The notes under the pieces were generated by a model, which was not told where the DNA came from, did not search any database, and was given only the letters and a program-made list of their open reading frames with translations. From DATEPR01 sp036491115 (lineage in GTDB: Bacteria; Actinomycetota; Actinomycetes; Mycobacteriales; Pseudonocardiaceae), in contig DASXCQ010000105.1 in NCBI GenBank assembly GCA_036491115.1, forward strand, positions 1 through 64,000: 64,000 nucleotides of DNA, written 5' to 3'. Below, piece after piece: positions 26,264-35,161 of the stretch (its first letter is position 1; the number at the start of each line of letters is the position of its first letter). The position numbers were made by a program, and so were the translations under genes.

Positions 26264-27195
26264 GCGGCACCTCCCGCCGCGCACAGCAGCAGCGACGCCA
26301 CGCCATCCGCCGGGTTCCCGGCGGTGGCGACGACGGGCGCTTCCCCGTCGTCGAGCCAACAGGTGCCGGCAACTACCTGTAGGACGCCGAGCGCGCCGGA
26401 CGCCGTGCCGAGTTCGGCCTCCAGGTCCTTGCGGCGTGCGTCGGCAAGTGGCGGTGGGGTCGCCGTGGTCCGGCCGGCCAGCCAGAACGCCGGGTGCGCA
26501 CCGTTCCCGATGACCTGACCGACCGAGTCGTCCGTCGCGGCACGCCGGGCGTAGCCGCCGAGGATGGCAAGTGGCACGACTCCGCGGGCGGCCGCGGCCA
26601 CCACCGATTCGAGCACGACCGCAACGGCTCCGTCGAACAATCCCGGTGGGGGAGCCTGGACCAGGCTGGCCACCACGTCGTTCACCGGTTCCACCCCGAC
26701 CAGCACGACCCTATGCGCGCGACCGGAGCCGATCAGTGACGCGGCCAAGAAGACGGCGTCCAGACCGGACGACGGGCCGTTGCACAGCATGACGTTCGGC
26801 CCTCGCAGACCGAACCGGATGGCGATGGACGAGGCGATGACGTTGCTCGACGCGTTGGGAAGATCCATCGGCACGGCGTCGGTGACCGAACCGGTGGCGA
26901 TCGCAGCGGCCGTCCGGCAGACGGTGTCCAGGTTGCCCAGGTTGGAGCTGACCACCACCCCCACATCGGCCCGGGAAACGGCCGTCCCGGTTTCGCCCAG
27001 CAGTCCCGCGTCGGCCAGGGCGCGGTGGGCGGCGAGCAGCCCAAGCCGGGTGGCCCGGTCTTTGTACCGAAGGCTCCGGCCGCCCAGCAGCGCGCCGGGA
27101 TCGAAACCGGTCATCGCCTGGACCGGTCGGAGCACGTCGCCCGGACAGGCGAGGACGGGCGAGGCCACTCCGGTGCCGACGACGGCAACCCGCAT
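26260..27195 (-). CDS. Ketosynthase-like protein, active-site Cys replaced by Pro
   Basis: ATG 27195 overlaps the preceding stop (a GTG one codon earlier is possible). 311 residues, ~100 shorter than a normal ketosynthase. The strand to the nucleophile reads LCNGPSSGLDAV: relative to TACSSGLDAV the Cys position is Pro141, while a Cys lies three residues earlier (138). The two catalytic His motifs (HGTGT, GHxxGA) are missing. It is probably a non-catalytic partner for the adjacent complete ketosynthase, a second chain-length-factor type. Confidence 0.8.
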   Translation of the reverse strand: MRVAVVGTGVASPVLACPGDVLRPVQAMTGFDPGALLGGRSLRYKDRATRLGLLAAHRALADAGLLGETGTAVSRADVGVVVSSNLGNLDTVCRTAAAIATGSVTDAVPMDLPNASSNVIASSIAIRFGLRGPNVMLCNGPSSGLDAVFLAASLIGSGRAHRVVLVGVEPVNDVVASLVQAPPPGLFDGAVAVVLESVVAAAARGVVPLAILGGYARRAATDDSVGQVIGNGAHPAFWLAGRTTATPPPLADARRKDLEAELGTASGALGVLQVVAGTCWLDDGEAPVVATAGNPADGVASLLLCAAGGAA

Positions 27196-28340
27196 CACCG
27201 ATCGCCCTTCTCCAGGATCGCGACGGCGTTGACCCCGCCGAAGCCGAACGCCTGGACCTGCGCCAGGGCGGTGTCCGGGTCCGTTGTGGTGTCGGTGACC
27301 AGCCGCAGGTCCCGTGCCTCTGCGATGGGTTCGGTCAGCCCGACGATCGGTGGAATCCGGCCGGTGCGCAGGATCTGGGTCGCCACGACGACACCCATCA
27401 GGCCGGAGGCGCCGGACGTGTGGCCGGTCATTGACTTGATCGCCGCGACCAGTGGGCCCGCGGTGCCGGCGAACACCTTGGCCAACGCCGTGGCCTCGAT
27501 GCCGTCGTTGAGTGCGGTGCCGGTGCCGTGCGCGAGCACCACGTCGACCTGGGCCGGCTGGATCGCCGCCCGCGCGTGGGCCGCCTCGATGACCGCCGTG
27601 ATGCCGGCGAGGTCCGGTGCGGTCGCGCTGTGCGCATCGCAGTTCAGCGCAACCGAGCGCAGCCAGGATCTGGCCGGACCGGCTCGCCTGAGCACGACGG
27701 CGGCAGCGCCGTCGCCCATCAGCGCGCCGCGGTGTTCCTGGTCGAACGGACGGACCTGGTCCACCGCGGCCACCTGGACCCGGTCCATCAGGCCGAACAT
27801 GCTCGTCGTAATCGAGTCCACCCCCGCGACGACCACCGTGTCCTCGGCGCCGGCGGCGAGCAGGTCAGCTGCCATGCCCAGCGTGTAGAGCGACGCGGAG
27901 CACGCGTTGCTGACGGTGTACGTGGCCGCGGCGCCGAACCGGTCCCGCAGCGCAGTGCCGAAGTGCCACCGCGACGATGGGAAATCGGCGGCGTCCGTCC
28001 ACCGCAGCTCGACCGAGCGCAACTCGCGCAGCCCGGTGCCGACCAGGATCGGGATCCCGGACAGATCCTCACCGATGCCGGCGTCGTGCGCGGCTTCGGC
28101 GACGGCGGCGCACAGCCACCGGGTGGCCCGGCCGGGCAGGTCCACCCCGTCCCGCCGGTCGTCGATCTCGTAGGCGTACCTGGTGCGGAACCGGTGGGCG
28201 TCGAATCCGCGCAGTGGCGCGAGCCCGCCGCGACCGGCGCAGACGGCGTCGAAGAGGCTGCCCGCGTCCGAGGCGTTGCTGGCGACCGCGCCCATCCCGG
28301 CGATCGACCAACGGTGACCCGCTGGGGGTGACGGGGTCAT
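27195..28340 (-). CDS. Beta-ketoacyl synthase, catalytically complete (KS2)
   Basis: ATG 28340 overlaps the stop of KS1 (ATGA). 381 residues. The triad is present: Cys147 in SNACSAS, His271 in LAHGTGTALND, His307 in KSMTGHTSGASG. It should condense malonyl-ACP with the growing chain. Its translational coupling to the Pro141 ketosynthase-like protein suggests they form a heterodimer, like KS-alpha and KS-beta. Confidence 0.92.
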   Translation of the reverse strand: MTPSPPAGHRWSIAGMGAVASNASDAGSLFDAVCAGRGGLAPLRGFDAHRFRTRYAYEIDDRRDGVDLPGRATRWLCAAVAEAAHDAGIGEDLSGIPILVGTGLRELRSVELRWTDAADFPSSRWHFGTALRDRFGAAATYTVSNACSASLYTLGMAADLLAAGAEDTVVVAGVDSITTSMFGLMDRVQVAAVDQVRPFDQEHRGALMGDGAAAVVLRRAGPARSWLRSVALNCDAHSATAPDLAGITAVIEAAHARAAIQPAQVDVVLAHGTGTALNDGIEATALAKVFAGTAGPLVAAIKSMTGHTSGASGLMGVVVATQILRTGRIPPIVGLTEPIAEARDLRLVTDTTTDPDTALAQVQAFGFGGVNAVAILEKGDR

Positions 28341-29578
28341 GCGGCCGCCTCCGAGTGGCGCGCCAGGATCAGCACCGCGTTGTTGCCGCCGAACGCGAGC
28401 GCGTTGTTCTGCACGACCCGGACCGAGGCCTCCTGCGCCACGTTCGGCACGCAGTCGAGAGCGCATTCCGGGTCGGTCTGTTCGTGGTTGATGGTCGGTG
28501 GAATGAACTGCTGGGTGATGGCCAGCGCACAGGCGATCGCGGCCAGTGCGCTCGCCGCGCCCATGGTGTGCCCGATCATGGACTTGATCGAGATGGTGCG
28601 CGGAGTCCGGTCGCCGAACACCTGGCGGATCGCTCCGGCCTCGGTGACGTCGTTGGCCTTCGTACCGGTGCCGTGCGCGGAGATGAAGTCGATCTCGTCC
28701 GGCCGCACGCCCGCGCTGGCATGGGCCAAGCGCATGCATCGGGCCACGCTGTCCAGGTTCGGCGCGACCGGGTGGTCGGCGTCGCAGTTCAGCCCGTACC
28801 CCAGCACCTCGGCGTAGATCCGCGCGCCGCGCGCCAGCGCGGAGTCCCTGTTCTCCAGTAGCAGCATCCCGGCGCCCTCGCCGGTGAGCAACCCCTGCCG
28901 GTTGACGTCGAACGGCTGGCAGCACTCTGGCGCGATCGTACCGACCCGGTAGAAACCGGCGAACGTCTTGCGACACACCGCATCGGAGCCGCCCACCAGG
29001 GCGAACTCCGCCTCCCCGCCCCGCACCGCGTCCGCTCCGTAGCCGATGGCGTAGTTCCCGGCCGCGCAGGCGGTGGGAATCGTGACCGCCTCCACGTCCG
29101 TCAGACCCAGCTCCCTGGCCACGCAGACGGACAGGCGCGACGGTGGGATCCGACGGACCACCCGCGGGTCGGGCCGCTCGTCCCGGCCTTCGACCTGAGC
29201 CTGCACCAGCCGATCCAGGTCCCTCGACTCACCGTCGGTGCTGCCGACCGCGACAACGCCGGTCAGACCGCGCAACTGATCGGGACCCAGCCCCGCGTCG
29301 TCCACCGCCATCCGGGCGGCCGCGACGGAGAACTGTGTCGCCCGGCCGAGTTCGTCAACCGCGTAGCGCCGGATCCACGGCCGCGGGTCGAAGTCCACGA
29401 CCTCACATCCATTGGCGTGGGCGAAGCCGTGGGTGTCGAATCCCTGAATTGGCCTTATTCCGTGCCGGCCGGCCCGCAGGGCGGTCAGGAACGCATCGGC
29501 GCCGATTCCCACACTGGTCACCGCACCGAGTCCGGTCACCACGACTCGGTGCTCCCCGGCTGGTCGGGTTGATCGCAT
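28337..29578 (-). CDS. Beta-ketoacyl synthase, catalytically complete (KS1)
   Basis: 413 residues starting at ATG 29578, 33 bases after the ACP stop. The triad is intact: Cys171 in IPTACAAGN, His302 in SAHGTGTKAND, His337 in KSMIGHTMGAAS. It is the most FabF-like of the four. With the ACP, ketoreductase and two dehydratases it makes the minimal set of a highly reducing type II PKS. A loading acyltransferase is absent, so malonyl-ACP is probably supplied by the fatty-acid FabD. Confidence 0.93.
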   Translation of the reverse strand: MRSTRPAGEHRVVVTGLGAVTSVGIGADAFLTALRAGRHGIRPIQGFDTHGFAHANGCEVVDFDPRPWIRRYAVDELGRATQFSVAAARMAVDDAGLGPDQLRGLTGVVAVGSTDGESRDLDRLVQAQVEGRDERPDPRVVRRIPPSRLSVCVARELGLTDVEAVTIPTACAAGNYAIGYGADAVRGGEAEFALVGGSDAVCRKTFAGFYRVGTIAPECCQPFDVNRQGLLTGEGAGMLLLENRDSALARGARIYAEVLGYGLNCDADHPVAPNLDSVARCMRLAHASAGVRPDEIDFISAHGTGTKANDVTEAGAIRQVFGDRTPRTISIKSMIGHTMGAASALAAIACALAITQQFIPPTINHEQTDPECALDCVPNVAQEASVRVVQNNALAFGGNNAVLILARHSEAAA

Positions 29579-29611
29579 CTGGGTCGCTTCCGTTCGCCGT
29601 GGTCCGCTGTC

Positions 29612-29863
29612 TCAGATTCGCGCGCCGGCCTCTTCGATGACCGCGCAGACCTCCTGCAGAGTCGTCATGCGGGTCAGGTCGGTCTGGTCCAGCGTGATGG
29701 CGAGCTCACGCTCCAGGTTGGCGAGGATCTCTATGGCCTGCAACGAGTCGGCACCGTGGTCCTCGATGAAACGACTGGACTCGGTGACATCGTCGGGATC
29801 AAGTTCGAGAATGTCGCAGATGATCGCTTTCACCTGGGTCCGCAGCGCGTCGGAAATGGCCAT
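29612..29863 (-). CDS. Acyl carrier protein
   Basis: ATG 29863 follows AGGGGGC. 83 residues, four-helix ACP pattern. The phosphopantetheine site is Ser40 in DHGADSLQAIE. It heads the operon and would carry the polyketide chain for the downstream synthases. Confidence 0.93.
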   Translation of the reverse strand: MAISDALRTQVKAIICDILELDPDDVTESSRFIEDHGADSLQAIEILANLERELAITLDQTDLTRMTTLQEVCAVIEEAGARI

Positions 29864-29893
29864 GGGTAGCCCCCTGTGAGATTGCACTGCTGA

Positions 29894-29918
29894 TCGAACG
29901 TGGTCGAACGGAATAGTA
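29894..29918 (-). promoter_or_regulatory. Promoter of the polyketide operon
   Basis: On the minus strand TACTAT (29918-29913) fits an actinomycete -10 (TANNNT) about 50 bases before the ACP start. Two direct copies of TCGAACG (29894-29900 and 29904-29910, period 10) lie immediately downstream of it, and a third copy at 30007-30013 on the way to the LuxR gene. They are candidate operator half-sites. No convincing -35 is seen. Confidence 0.4.
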
Positions 29919-30075
29919 GGGGGCAGAAAGCGCAGGCCGGTCGGACTGACAGGAACCTGCCACGACACACTCCCTCCGCTCCGGCGCGACGCCCGCGTGA
30001 CACTCGTCGAACGATGAAACGACGCCTCGTCTGTGAGCATGGCGAGCGCATCGCGAGACCCGTGACGGAGGTGTC

Positions 30076-30777
30076 ATGCGGGAGGCCCTGGAACCGGCCG
30101 CGTGTCCGGGAGGCCGTGGGCTGACCTACGAACAGAACTTGCGGGTGGTCGAATGCTGCCCGACCCCGATGCTCGTCGACCTGGTACGGCAGCGGATCGA
30201 CATGGCGCACCGAATCGTCTACATGACGAGCGGATCGCTGATTCCCAATCGGGCGGCGCGATCGGCCGCGCTCCGGCGTAGCCTGTACCAGGCACTGGGC
30301 CGCGATGTTCGGTTGTTGTTGCTCGACAACCTGGAGTCACTGGAGGCATCGGCTCGGCGGAGCCTGCTGAACGAGGTGCTGCGTCGCGGTGCGGAAATCC
30401 GGCTCAGCCCTTACACGGCAACGGGGTTGCTGATCGTCGACGATACGGCGGCCATCGCCTGCGACAATCCGGTTTTCGACCACAGCGACTGCACGCCGAC
30501 CCGGTCCAAGGCTGTTATCAAACTGCTGCAGCAGTTCGCCGACGTGACGTGGCGGACCGCGTGGGATCTGGAGGCTGCGGCCGTCGGCAGCCAGGAGGCG
30601 CGGTTGGACGTGCTGCGACACCTGTGCGCCGGCTACAAGGACGAGGTCGGTGCCCGATCGCTGAACATGTCCCTGCGCACCTATCGCCGTCATGTCGCCG
30701 ACCTGCTCAGGATGCTGGGCGCCAACTCGCGGTTCGAGGCCGGTGCGCGCGCCGTCGCACTGGGGCTGCTCAACTGA
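30076..30777 (+). CDS. LuxR-type transcriptional regulator of cluster 1
   Basis: ATG 30076 is preceded by GGAGG. The N-terminal ~160 residues resemble a phospholipase-D/TrmB-like sensor domain (IVYMTSGSLIPNRAARSAAL ... LLIVDDTAAIACDNP) found in actinomycete helix-turn-helix regulators. The C-terminal LuxR helix-turn-helix is at ~180-230 (GYKDEVGARSLNMSLRTYRRH, then VADLLRMLGANSRFEAG). It is divergent from the ACP operon and probably controls it as well as the following rightward genes. Confidence 0.85.
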   Translation: MREALEPAACPGGRGLTYEQNLRVVECCPTPMLVDLVRQRIDMAHRIVYMTSGSLIPNRAARSAALRRSLYQALGRDVRLLLLDNLESLEASARRSLLNEVLRRGAEIRLSPYTATGLLIVDDTAAIACDNPVFDHSDCTPTRSKAVIKLLQQFADVTWRTAWDLEAAAVGSQEARLDVLRHLCAGYKDEVGARSLNMSLRTYRRHVADLLRMLGANSRFEAGARAVALGLLN

Positions 30778-30805
30778 TTCATCGCCCCCGACGAAGGGAA
30801 CGACA

Positions 30806-31216
30806 GTGTGTTATCCACTTTTCGGCGAGGAGCACATCCAGCGTTACCGGGACACCGATGGCGTGCAAGGACACGACTGGGAAGGTGCGTCGGTGCTCCT
30901 GCTGACCACCACTGGCCGGCGGACCGGTCTGCCCCGCACGGCAGGGCTGATCTACCAGGAACACGGCGACTGCCATGTGGTCGTCGCGTCGAACGGCGGT
31001 CAGGACTTCCACCCGAACTGGTATCTCAACCTCCGGCAGAATCCCAAGGTGCACGTCCAGGTCAGGGGTGAGCACTTCGATGGGTACGCCACCACGGCGA
31101 CTCCCGAGGAGAAGGCGGAACTCTGGCCGATCATGACCGCGATCTGGCCGCGGTACAACGTCTGCCAGCGAGCCACCACCCGTGAGTTCCCGGTCGTCCT
31201 GCTCAGGCGCGGTTGA
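30806..31216 (+). CDS. Deazaflavin (F420)-dependent nitroreductase-family protein
   Basis: GTG 30806 with AAGGGA upstream. 136 residues, the length of Ddn-like proteins. Signature: VLLLTTTGRRTGLPRTAGLIY ... VVVASNGGQDFHPNWYLNL. Such proteins bind F420H2 and reduce quinones, enones or nitro groups. Cluster 1 also encodes an LLM F420-type enzyme, so reduced F420 may be used twice in the pathway. The gene starts 28 bases after the LuxR gene. Confidence 0.88.
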   Translation: MCYPLFGEEHIQRYRDTDGVQGHDWEGASVLLLTTTGRRTGLPRTAGLIYQEHGDCHVVVASNGGQDFHPNWYLNLRQNPKVHVQVRGEHFDGYATTATPEEKAELWPIMTAIWPRYNVCQRATTREFPVVLLRRG

Positions 31217-31223
31217 GGGTCCC

Positions 31224-31913
31224 GTGAACGAGCGGATCCACCCGGCCGGCCTGGAGCGGTTCGATCGGGATGTGCTCGTGGCGCTGCGCCGATCGAGCTT
31301 CCTGCCGGTGCTCTACGGGCTCATGGCGTTGTCCGGGCTCGGCGAGCGCCCCGTCCCGCTCGGGGAGCTGGCGACCGCGCTCGGTCGGGCGAAGGAGGAC
31401 ACCGAGCGGCTGGTGCGACTGCACACGACGGCCCGCGTCCGGGACAGCCTGGTCCACTGGGAGGCGCCCGTTCCGGTGACCCGAGCGCGCCGGACGCTTC
31501 ATGTCGGTGACCGCGCGGTCCCGATGAACCGGTGCTTCGCGGCGGCGTTCCTGCTCGCCAGCATCCTCGATGTCCCGTTCGGCCTCGACGAACCTTGCGC
31601 GGCCACCGGGGTACCGATCCGCATCGACTTCGTTCCCGGCGGCTGTGCGCTGGTGGAGCCGCGGGGAACGGTGGTCGCGGTGCCGTCACCCGCAAGCCCG
31701 CGCCGGGACCGATGGCACGACGCGGAGTGGAAGGACGACAACGTGTGCGTGCACGGCGTCGGGTTCGCCTCAGCCGCGGTGGCCCGACCGTGGCTGGTCG
31801 ACCACCCCGGTGGGCGGATCTTCACCGTGGCCGAGATGTTCGACCGTCCGTGGATCGCCCGGGGCCAGCACACCCTGCGGCTGCGGCTTCCTGCTAGATC
31901 CGAGCGGTCGTAG
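31224..31913 (+). CDS. MerB-like (organomercurial lyase fold) protein, Asp99 equivalent is Ala
   Basis: GTG 31224, seven bases after the nitroreductase stop. 229 residues with MerB layout: N-terminal winged-helix-like part (~20-75), then RRTLHVGDRAVPMNRCFAAAF, CAATG at 125-129 and NVCVHGVGFAS near 173-183. Aligned by eye to plasmid MerB, Cys96 and Cys159 correspond to Cys104 and Cys175, but the catalytic Asp99 corresponds to Ala107. MerB cleaves carbon-mercury bonds by protonolysis; without the Asp this protein may instead bind metals or thiols, or catalyse a different C-C or C-S cleavage. Confidence 0.8.
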   Translation: MNERIHPAGLERFDRDVLVALRRSSFLPVLYGLMALSGLGERPVPLGELATALGRAKEDTERLVRLHTTARVRDSLVHWEAPVPVTRARRTLHVGDRAVPMNRCFAAAFLLASILDVPFGLDEPCAATGVPIRIDFVPGGCALVEPRGTVVAVPSPASPRRDRWHDAEWKDDNVCVHGVGFASAAVARPWLVDHPGGRIFTVAEMFDRPWIARGQHTLRLRLPARSERS

Positions 31914-32184
31914 GCGTCGGGATGGTTGGCAGTCGGCCCGGCCCGGCGTGATCGCGCTGCATGTTACTGCCATCCCGGGAAGCGATGAACGATTGTCTGA
32001 TACAGAGGAAAGGAACGTGACTGGTTCCTGAACGTCGAGAATCGCTATCTGATGATCGAGGCCGAACAGAGCGAGGCGCCGCGACGTCCGCCGGCCGGGT
32101 AGGTCCGGCTGACGCCCAGCCTGCTCGGCTGTTGGTCGACCGCAGCGCGAGCGATCGACTGGTGACAAGCCGGACGGAGCACAC
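31914..32184. other. Gap with possible gene remnant (32016-32102)
   Basis: Between the MerB-like and P450 genes, frame 32016-32102 reads RDWFLNVENRYLMIEAEQSE and stops at TAG 32102, without a plausible start. It looks like the C-terminus of a lost gene, but I do not recognise the family. Confidence 0.3.
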
Positions 32185-33426
32185 ATGACCGTGACAGCCA
32201 TCGAGCAGGATCTCGCCACCGTCGTGCGGCACATCCGCGAACCGGCGTGCTGGACGGACCCCTATCCGGAGTACGACCGGCTGCGGCGGCTCGGCCCCAT
32301 GGTGCGGACGGCCGACGAGAAGTTCGTCATCACCAGCCACCGCCTGTGCGGTGCCATTCTCAAGGACCCACGATGGGAGCACTTTCCCGAGTTGCTCTGC
32401 ATGTCGAGCCAGATCTTCGAGCGCAAGGCGGGGGCGACCCCGCACGCGCCCATCCGACCGGAGATTCTGGACGCGATTCCCGCGCGCTCCGGCCTTCGTG
32501 GGCGTCTCGCGCGTGAGTTCCGGCCGCGCTTGATGCGGACGCTGCGGCCGCGCATCGAAGCGATCGCAGACGCGCTGCTGGACGAGCTGCCCCGCGCGAG
32601 CGTCGTCGACGTCATCGACAGCCTGGTGATCCCGTTCGCCTCGACGGCCATGGGCGAGGCGTTCGGTGTGCCGCCGGTGGACCGCCATCTGTTCCGGAAA
32701 TGGTCCAGAACGCTACGGGGAGCGGCCGAGGCGACGTTCGTGCCCGCCGGAGCGGTGGCCGCCACCGCCCAGGCCGACGTCGACGAGACCAGCAGCGAGG
32801 TGGCGGCCTATATGGCCGGCCTGGTCGGTGAACGTCGCCGTGAGCCAAACGACGACCTGCTGAGCGCGTTGGTGTCGGGTCCAGCTGACCGGAACCAGTG
32901 GAACGACGACGAGATCGTCTCGACCATCGTGTCGATCATCGTGGTCGGGCACCACACCACGAGCGCGTCCATCGGCAACGGAATCCTGGCGCTGCTACGT
33001 CATCCCGACCAGTTCACCCGGCTGGGTGAGAACCCCATGATCGCTCACACTGCGGTCGAGGAACTGCTCCGTTACGACGCTCCCGCCCAGTTCATCAGCA
33101 GGTTCGCGGTCGAGGAGACGCTGCTTGACGACCAGCCGATCGTCCCTGGCGACATCGTGCTCATGTTCATCGGCGCGGCCAACCGCGATCCCGACGCCTT
33201 CCCCGACCCGGACCGACTCGACCTCGCCAGGTCACCCAACGATCACCTGGCCTTCAGCGCCGGCCACGCGGCCTGTTTCGGCGCGCCGCTGGCGGACATC
33301 GCCGGCCAGATCCTGTTCACCCGGCTCGCGCAACGCCTACCGGACCTAGCCCTCGCCGGGGATCCCGTTCGATTCGACACGATCGGCCTGCGCGGCATTG
33401 CCGAACTCCCGGTGCACACCAGTTGA
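32185..33426 (+). CDS. Cytochrome P450
   Basis: ATG 32185, 413 residues. The heme-ligand loop is FSAGHAACFGAPLA with the Cys. The ExxR motif is EELLR. The I-helix reads VVGHHTTSASI, where the usual acidic residue of the (D/E)T pair is His. This change occurs in some biosynthetic P450s that do not follow the standard oxygen-activation route. It probably oxidises the polyene or a linked unit. It stands between the MerB-like gene and a convergent ABC exporter. Confidence 0.9.
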   Translation: MTVTAIEQDLATVVRHIREPACWTDPYPEYDRLRRLGPMVRTADEKFVITSHRLCGAILKDPRWEHFPELLCMSSQIFERKAGATPHAPIRPEILDAIPARSGLRGRLAREFRPRLMRTLRPRIEAIADALLDELPRASVVDVIDSLVIPFASTAMGEAFGVPPVDRHLFRKWSRTLRGAAEATFVPAGAVAATAQADVDETSSEVAAYMAGLVGERRREPNDDLLSALVSGPADRNQWNDDEIVSTIVSIIVVGHHTTSASIGNGILALLRHPDQFTRLGENPMIAHTAVEELLRYDAPAQFISRFAVEETLLDDQPIVPGDIVLMFIGAANRDPDAFPDPDRLDLARSPNDHLAFSAGHAACFGAPLADIAGQILFTRLAQRLPDLALAGDPVRFDTIGLRGIAELPVHTS

Positions 33427-33512
33427 CCGGGATCTGCACCGGGCCGGCGGTTTCGTGCCGGAGTCACCGAGATCTGGGCGTACGGAGCCGTGCTGGACGC
33501 CGAACCCCCGGG

Positions 33513-34334
33513 TCAGTAGCGGCTGAGGGTGCCACGGCGCTTGGCGATCTTCCCCCCAAGGCTCACGGCGAAGATGCCGGCCGCCAGGTAGGCGGCCGCG
33601 ACGATCAGCACCCAGACGAGACCGCCAGGGCCCCACAGAGTGGTCGCGCTGCGGCCCTGGAACAGCACACCGAGCAGGCTCTCCAGGCTGGTGTTCACCG
33701 GAAGGATCCGGCCGAAGGTCTTCCACCAGTCCGGCAGGCTCACCAACGGGACCGCACCGACGCTGCCGACGAACATCAACAGCAGGACCGACTCGGTGAT
33801 CATCTCGATGCGTCCCCAGATCAGCGTAGCCCCGGCGACGAGCAGCGAGACGCCGACGGCGGTCACGATCATCAGCAGCACGGGCAGCAGGACCGACACC
33901 ATCAGATGGAAGTGCAGCGGGACGATGATGCGCACGATGGCGAACATGCCTGCGGCGACGATCAGCGTCTCCACGACCGCGGCTACCACCCGACCGGCGG
34001 CTATGACCAGCCACGACGGCAGCGGTGACAGGTAGACCTGCTCCAACGTGCCGGCCTGCCGCTCGGCGACCAGCCGCCAGAACATCTTGACGACCTGCAG
34101 GTAGAAGAACATGAACGGAATGAACCAGGCGACCAGGATCGACGTGCTCTCGCTGTTCAGTGACCACTTCAGGCTGCCGCTGACGATCTGCTGGGCCTGG
34201 CCCATGATCGGCCCCATGAACAGCATGATGATGACGAACATGGGCAGTTCGATCAGGATCTGCAGGCGTTCGGCCCAGGCGAAGCGCAGGCCCTTGTAGA
34301 TCTCGTTGCCCACAGCGGTGGCGTAGCTTCTCAT
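33513..34334 (-). CDS. ABC-2 type exporter permease B
   Basis: ATG 34334 overlaps the stop of the upstream permease gene. 273 residues with six membrane segments (MFVIIMLFMGPIMG, VAWFIPFMFFYLQVV, VVETLIVAAGMFAIV, and others). The cytoplasmic motif ERQAGTLEQVYLSPLP is the typical ABC-2 permease coupling sequence. It pairs with the next permease to form a heterodimer for product export or self-resistance. Confidence 0.88.
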   Translation of the reverse strand: MRSYATAVGNEIYKGLRFAWAERLQILIELPMFVIIMLFMGPIMGQAQQIVSGSLKWSLNSESTSILVAWFIPFMFFYLQVVKMFWRLVAERQAGTLEQVYLSPLPSWLVIAAGRVVAAVVETLIVAAGMFAIVRIIVPLHFHLMVSVLLPVLLMIVTAVGVSLLVAGATLIWGRIEMITESVLLLMFVGSVGAVPLVSLPDWWKTFGRILPVNTSLESLLGVLFQGRSATTLWGPGGLVWVLIVAAAYLAAGIFAVSLGGKIAKRRGTLSRY

Positions 34335-35161
34335 TGCGGGCCCAGTCCCCCCTGGCGGTATGCGCGGCGGATGAAGGTGACGTAGAGCACCCAGCCGAGC
34401 GTGAGCAGCACGGCGGTGTGCACGAGCAGCCAGGGCAGCGTGCCGTCCGCCCAGGTAGCCGACAATGGCTTGCCGGACAGCATCGTTCTGGTGGCCTCGA
34501 CGCCCAGCGTGGTGGGGAAGAACCTGGCGACGATGTGTCCCGGACCGGGAAACACCGCGACCGGCAGCACCGTGCCACCGAAGAACAGGATCAGTGCGTT
34601 GGTGATGTGGATGATCGCGCCGATGCTGAGGACCCGCACGGTCAGAGCGGTCATGAGCAGGCCGTAACCGAGCGCGGAGACGACGGTGAGCAGCACGGGG
34701 ACCAGTACGGCAGGGTCTGGGTGGAAGCTCAGCCGGAAGACGGAGATGAGCAGGACTCCGGCCACCGCGGCGACGAGCAGTCCCTCCATTGCCAGCGCGG
34801 CCAGTCGGCCGAGGATGTGGACACTCTGTGCCGCCGGGCTGAGCTGGGTTTGTTCCAGCGTCCCGCTGTTGGCCTCCTCGGCGATGCCACCGCTGCCCTG
34901 TAGCGCGGCGGTGCCGGCGACGACGTAGGCGAGCAAGCCGGGCACGGTGAGGGCCATCAGGGGCCGGACCAGGTGGCCGCCTCCGACGAGCAGGCTGAAC
35001 CCGAGATAGGTGAGGAGGTACGAGACCAGCGTGGCGACCATCCGGCCACGCCGCCGCCACAGCAGCTTGGCGCCCTTGGTGGTTTCGTTGGCGACGAGCC
35101 GTGCCTGGAGCCCAAAGGCTGCCCAGGCGTGGCCCGATGGGACGGCCCGGATCGCGGTCAT
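34331..35161 (-). CDS. ABC-2 type exporter permease A
   Basis: 276 residues with about six membrane segments and the coupling motif EEANSGTLEQTQLSPA, parallel to the downstream permease. The start at 35161 overlaps the ATPase stop by four bases. Together ATPase, permease A and permease B form a three-gene exporter operon. Confidence 0.88.
   Translation of the reverse strand: MTAIRAVPSGHAWAAFGLQARLVANETTKGAKLLWRRRGRMVATLVSYLLTYLGFSLLVGGGHLVRPLMALTVPGLLAYVVAGTAALQGSGGIAEEANSGTLEQTQLSPAAQSVHILGRLAALAMEGLLVAAVAGVLLISVFRLSFHPDPAVLVPVLLTVVSALGYGLLMTALTVRVLSIGAIIHITNALILFFGGTVLPVAVFPGPGHIVARFFPTTLGVEATRTMLSGKPLSATWADGTLPWLLVHTAVLLTLGWVLYVTFIRRAYRQGGLGPQ

Noticed and set aside
18285..29863. Classical aromatic type II PKS
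   Set aside because: No cyclase or aromatase; the KR, two hotdog dehydratases and isomerase-like gene point to a reduced or polyene product instead.
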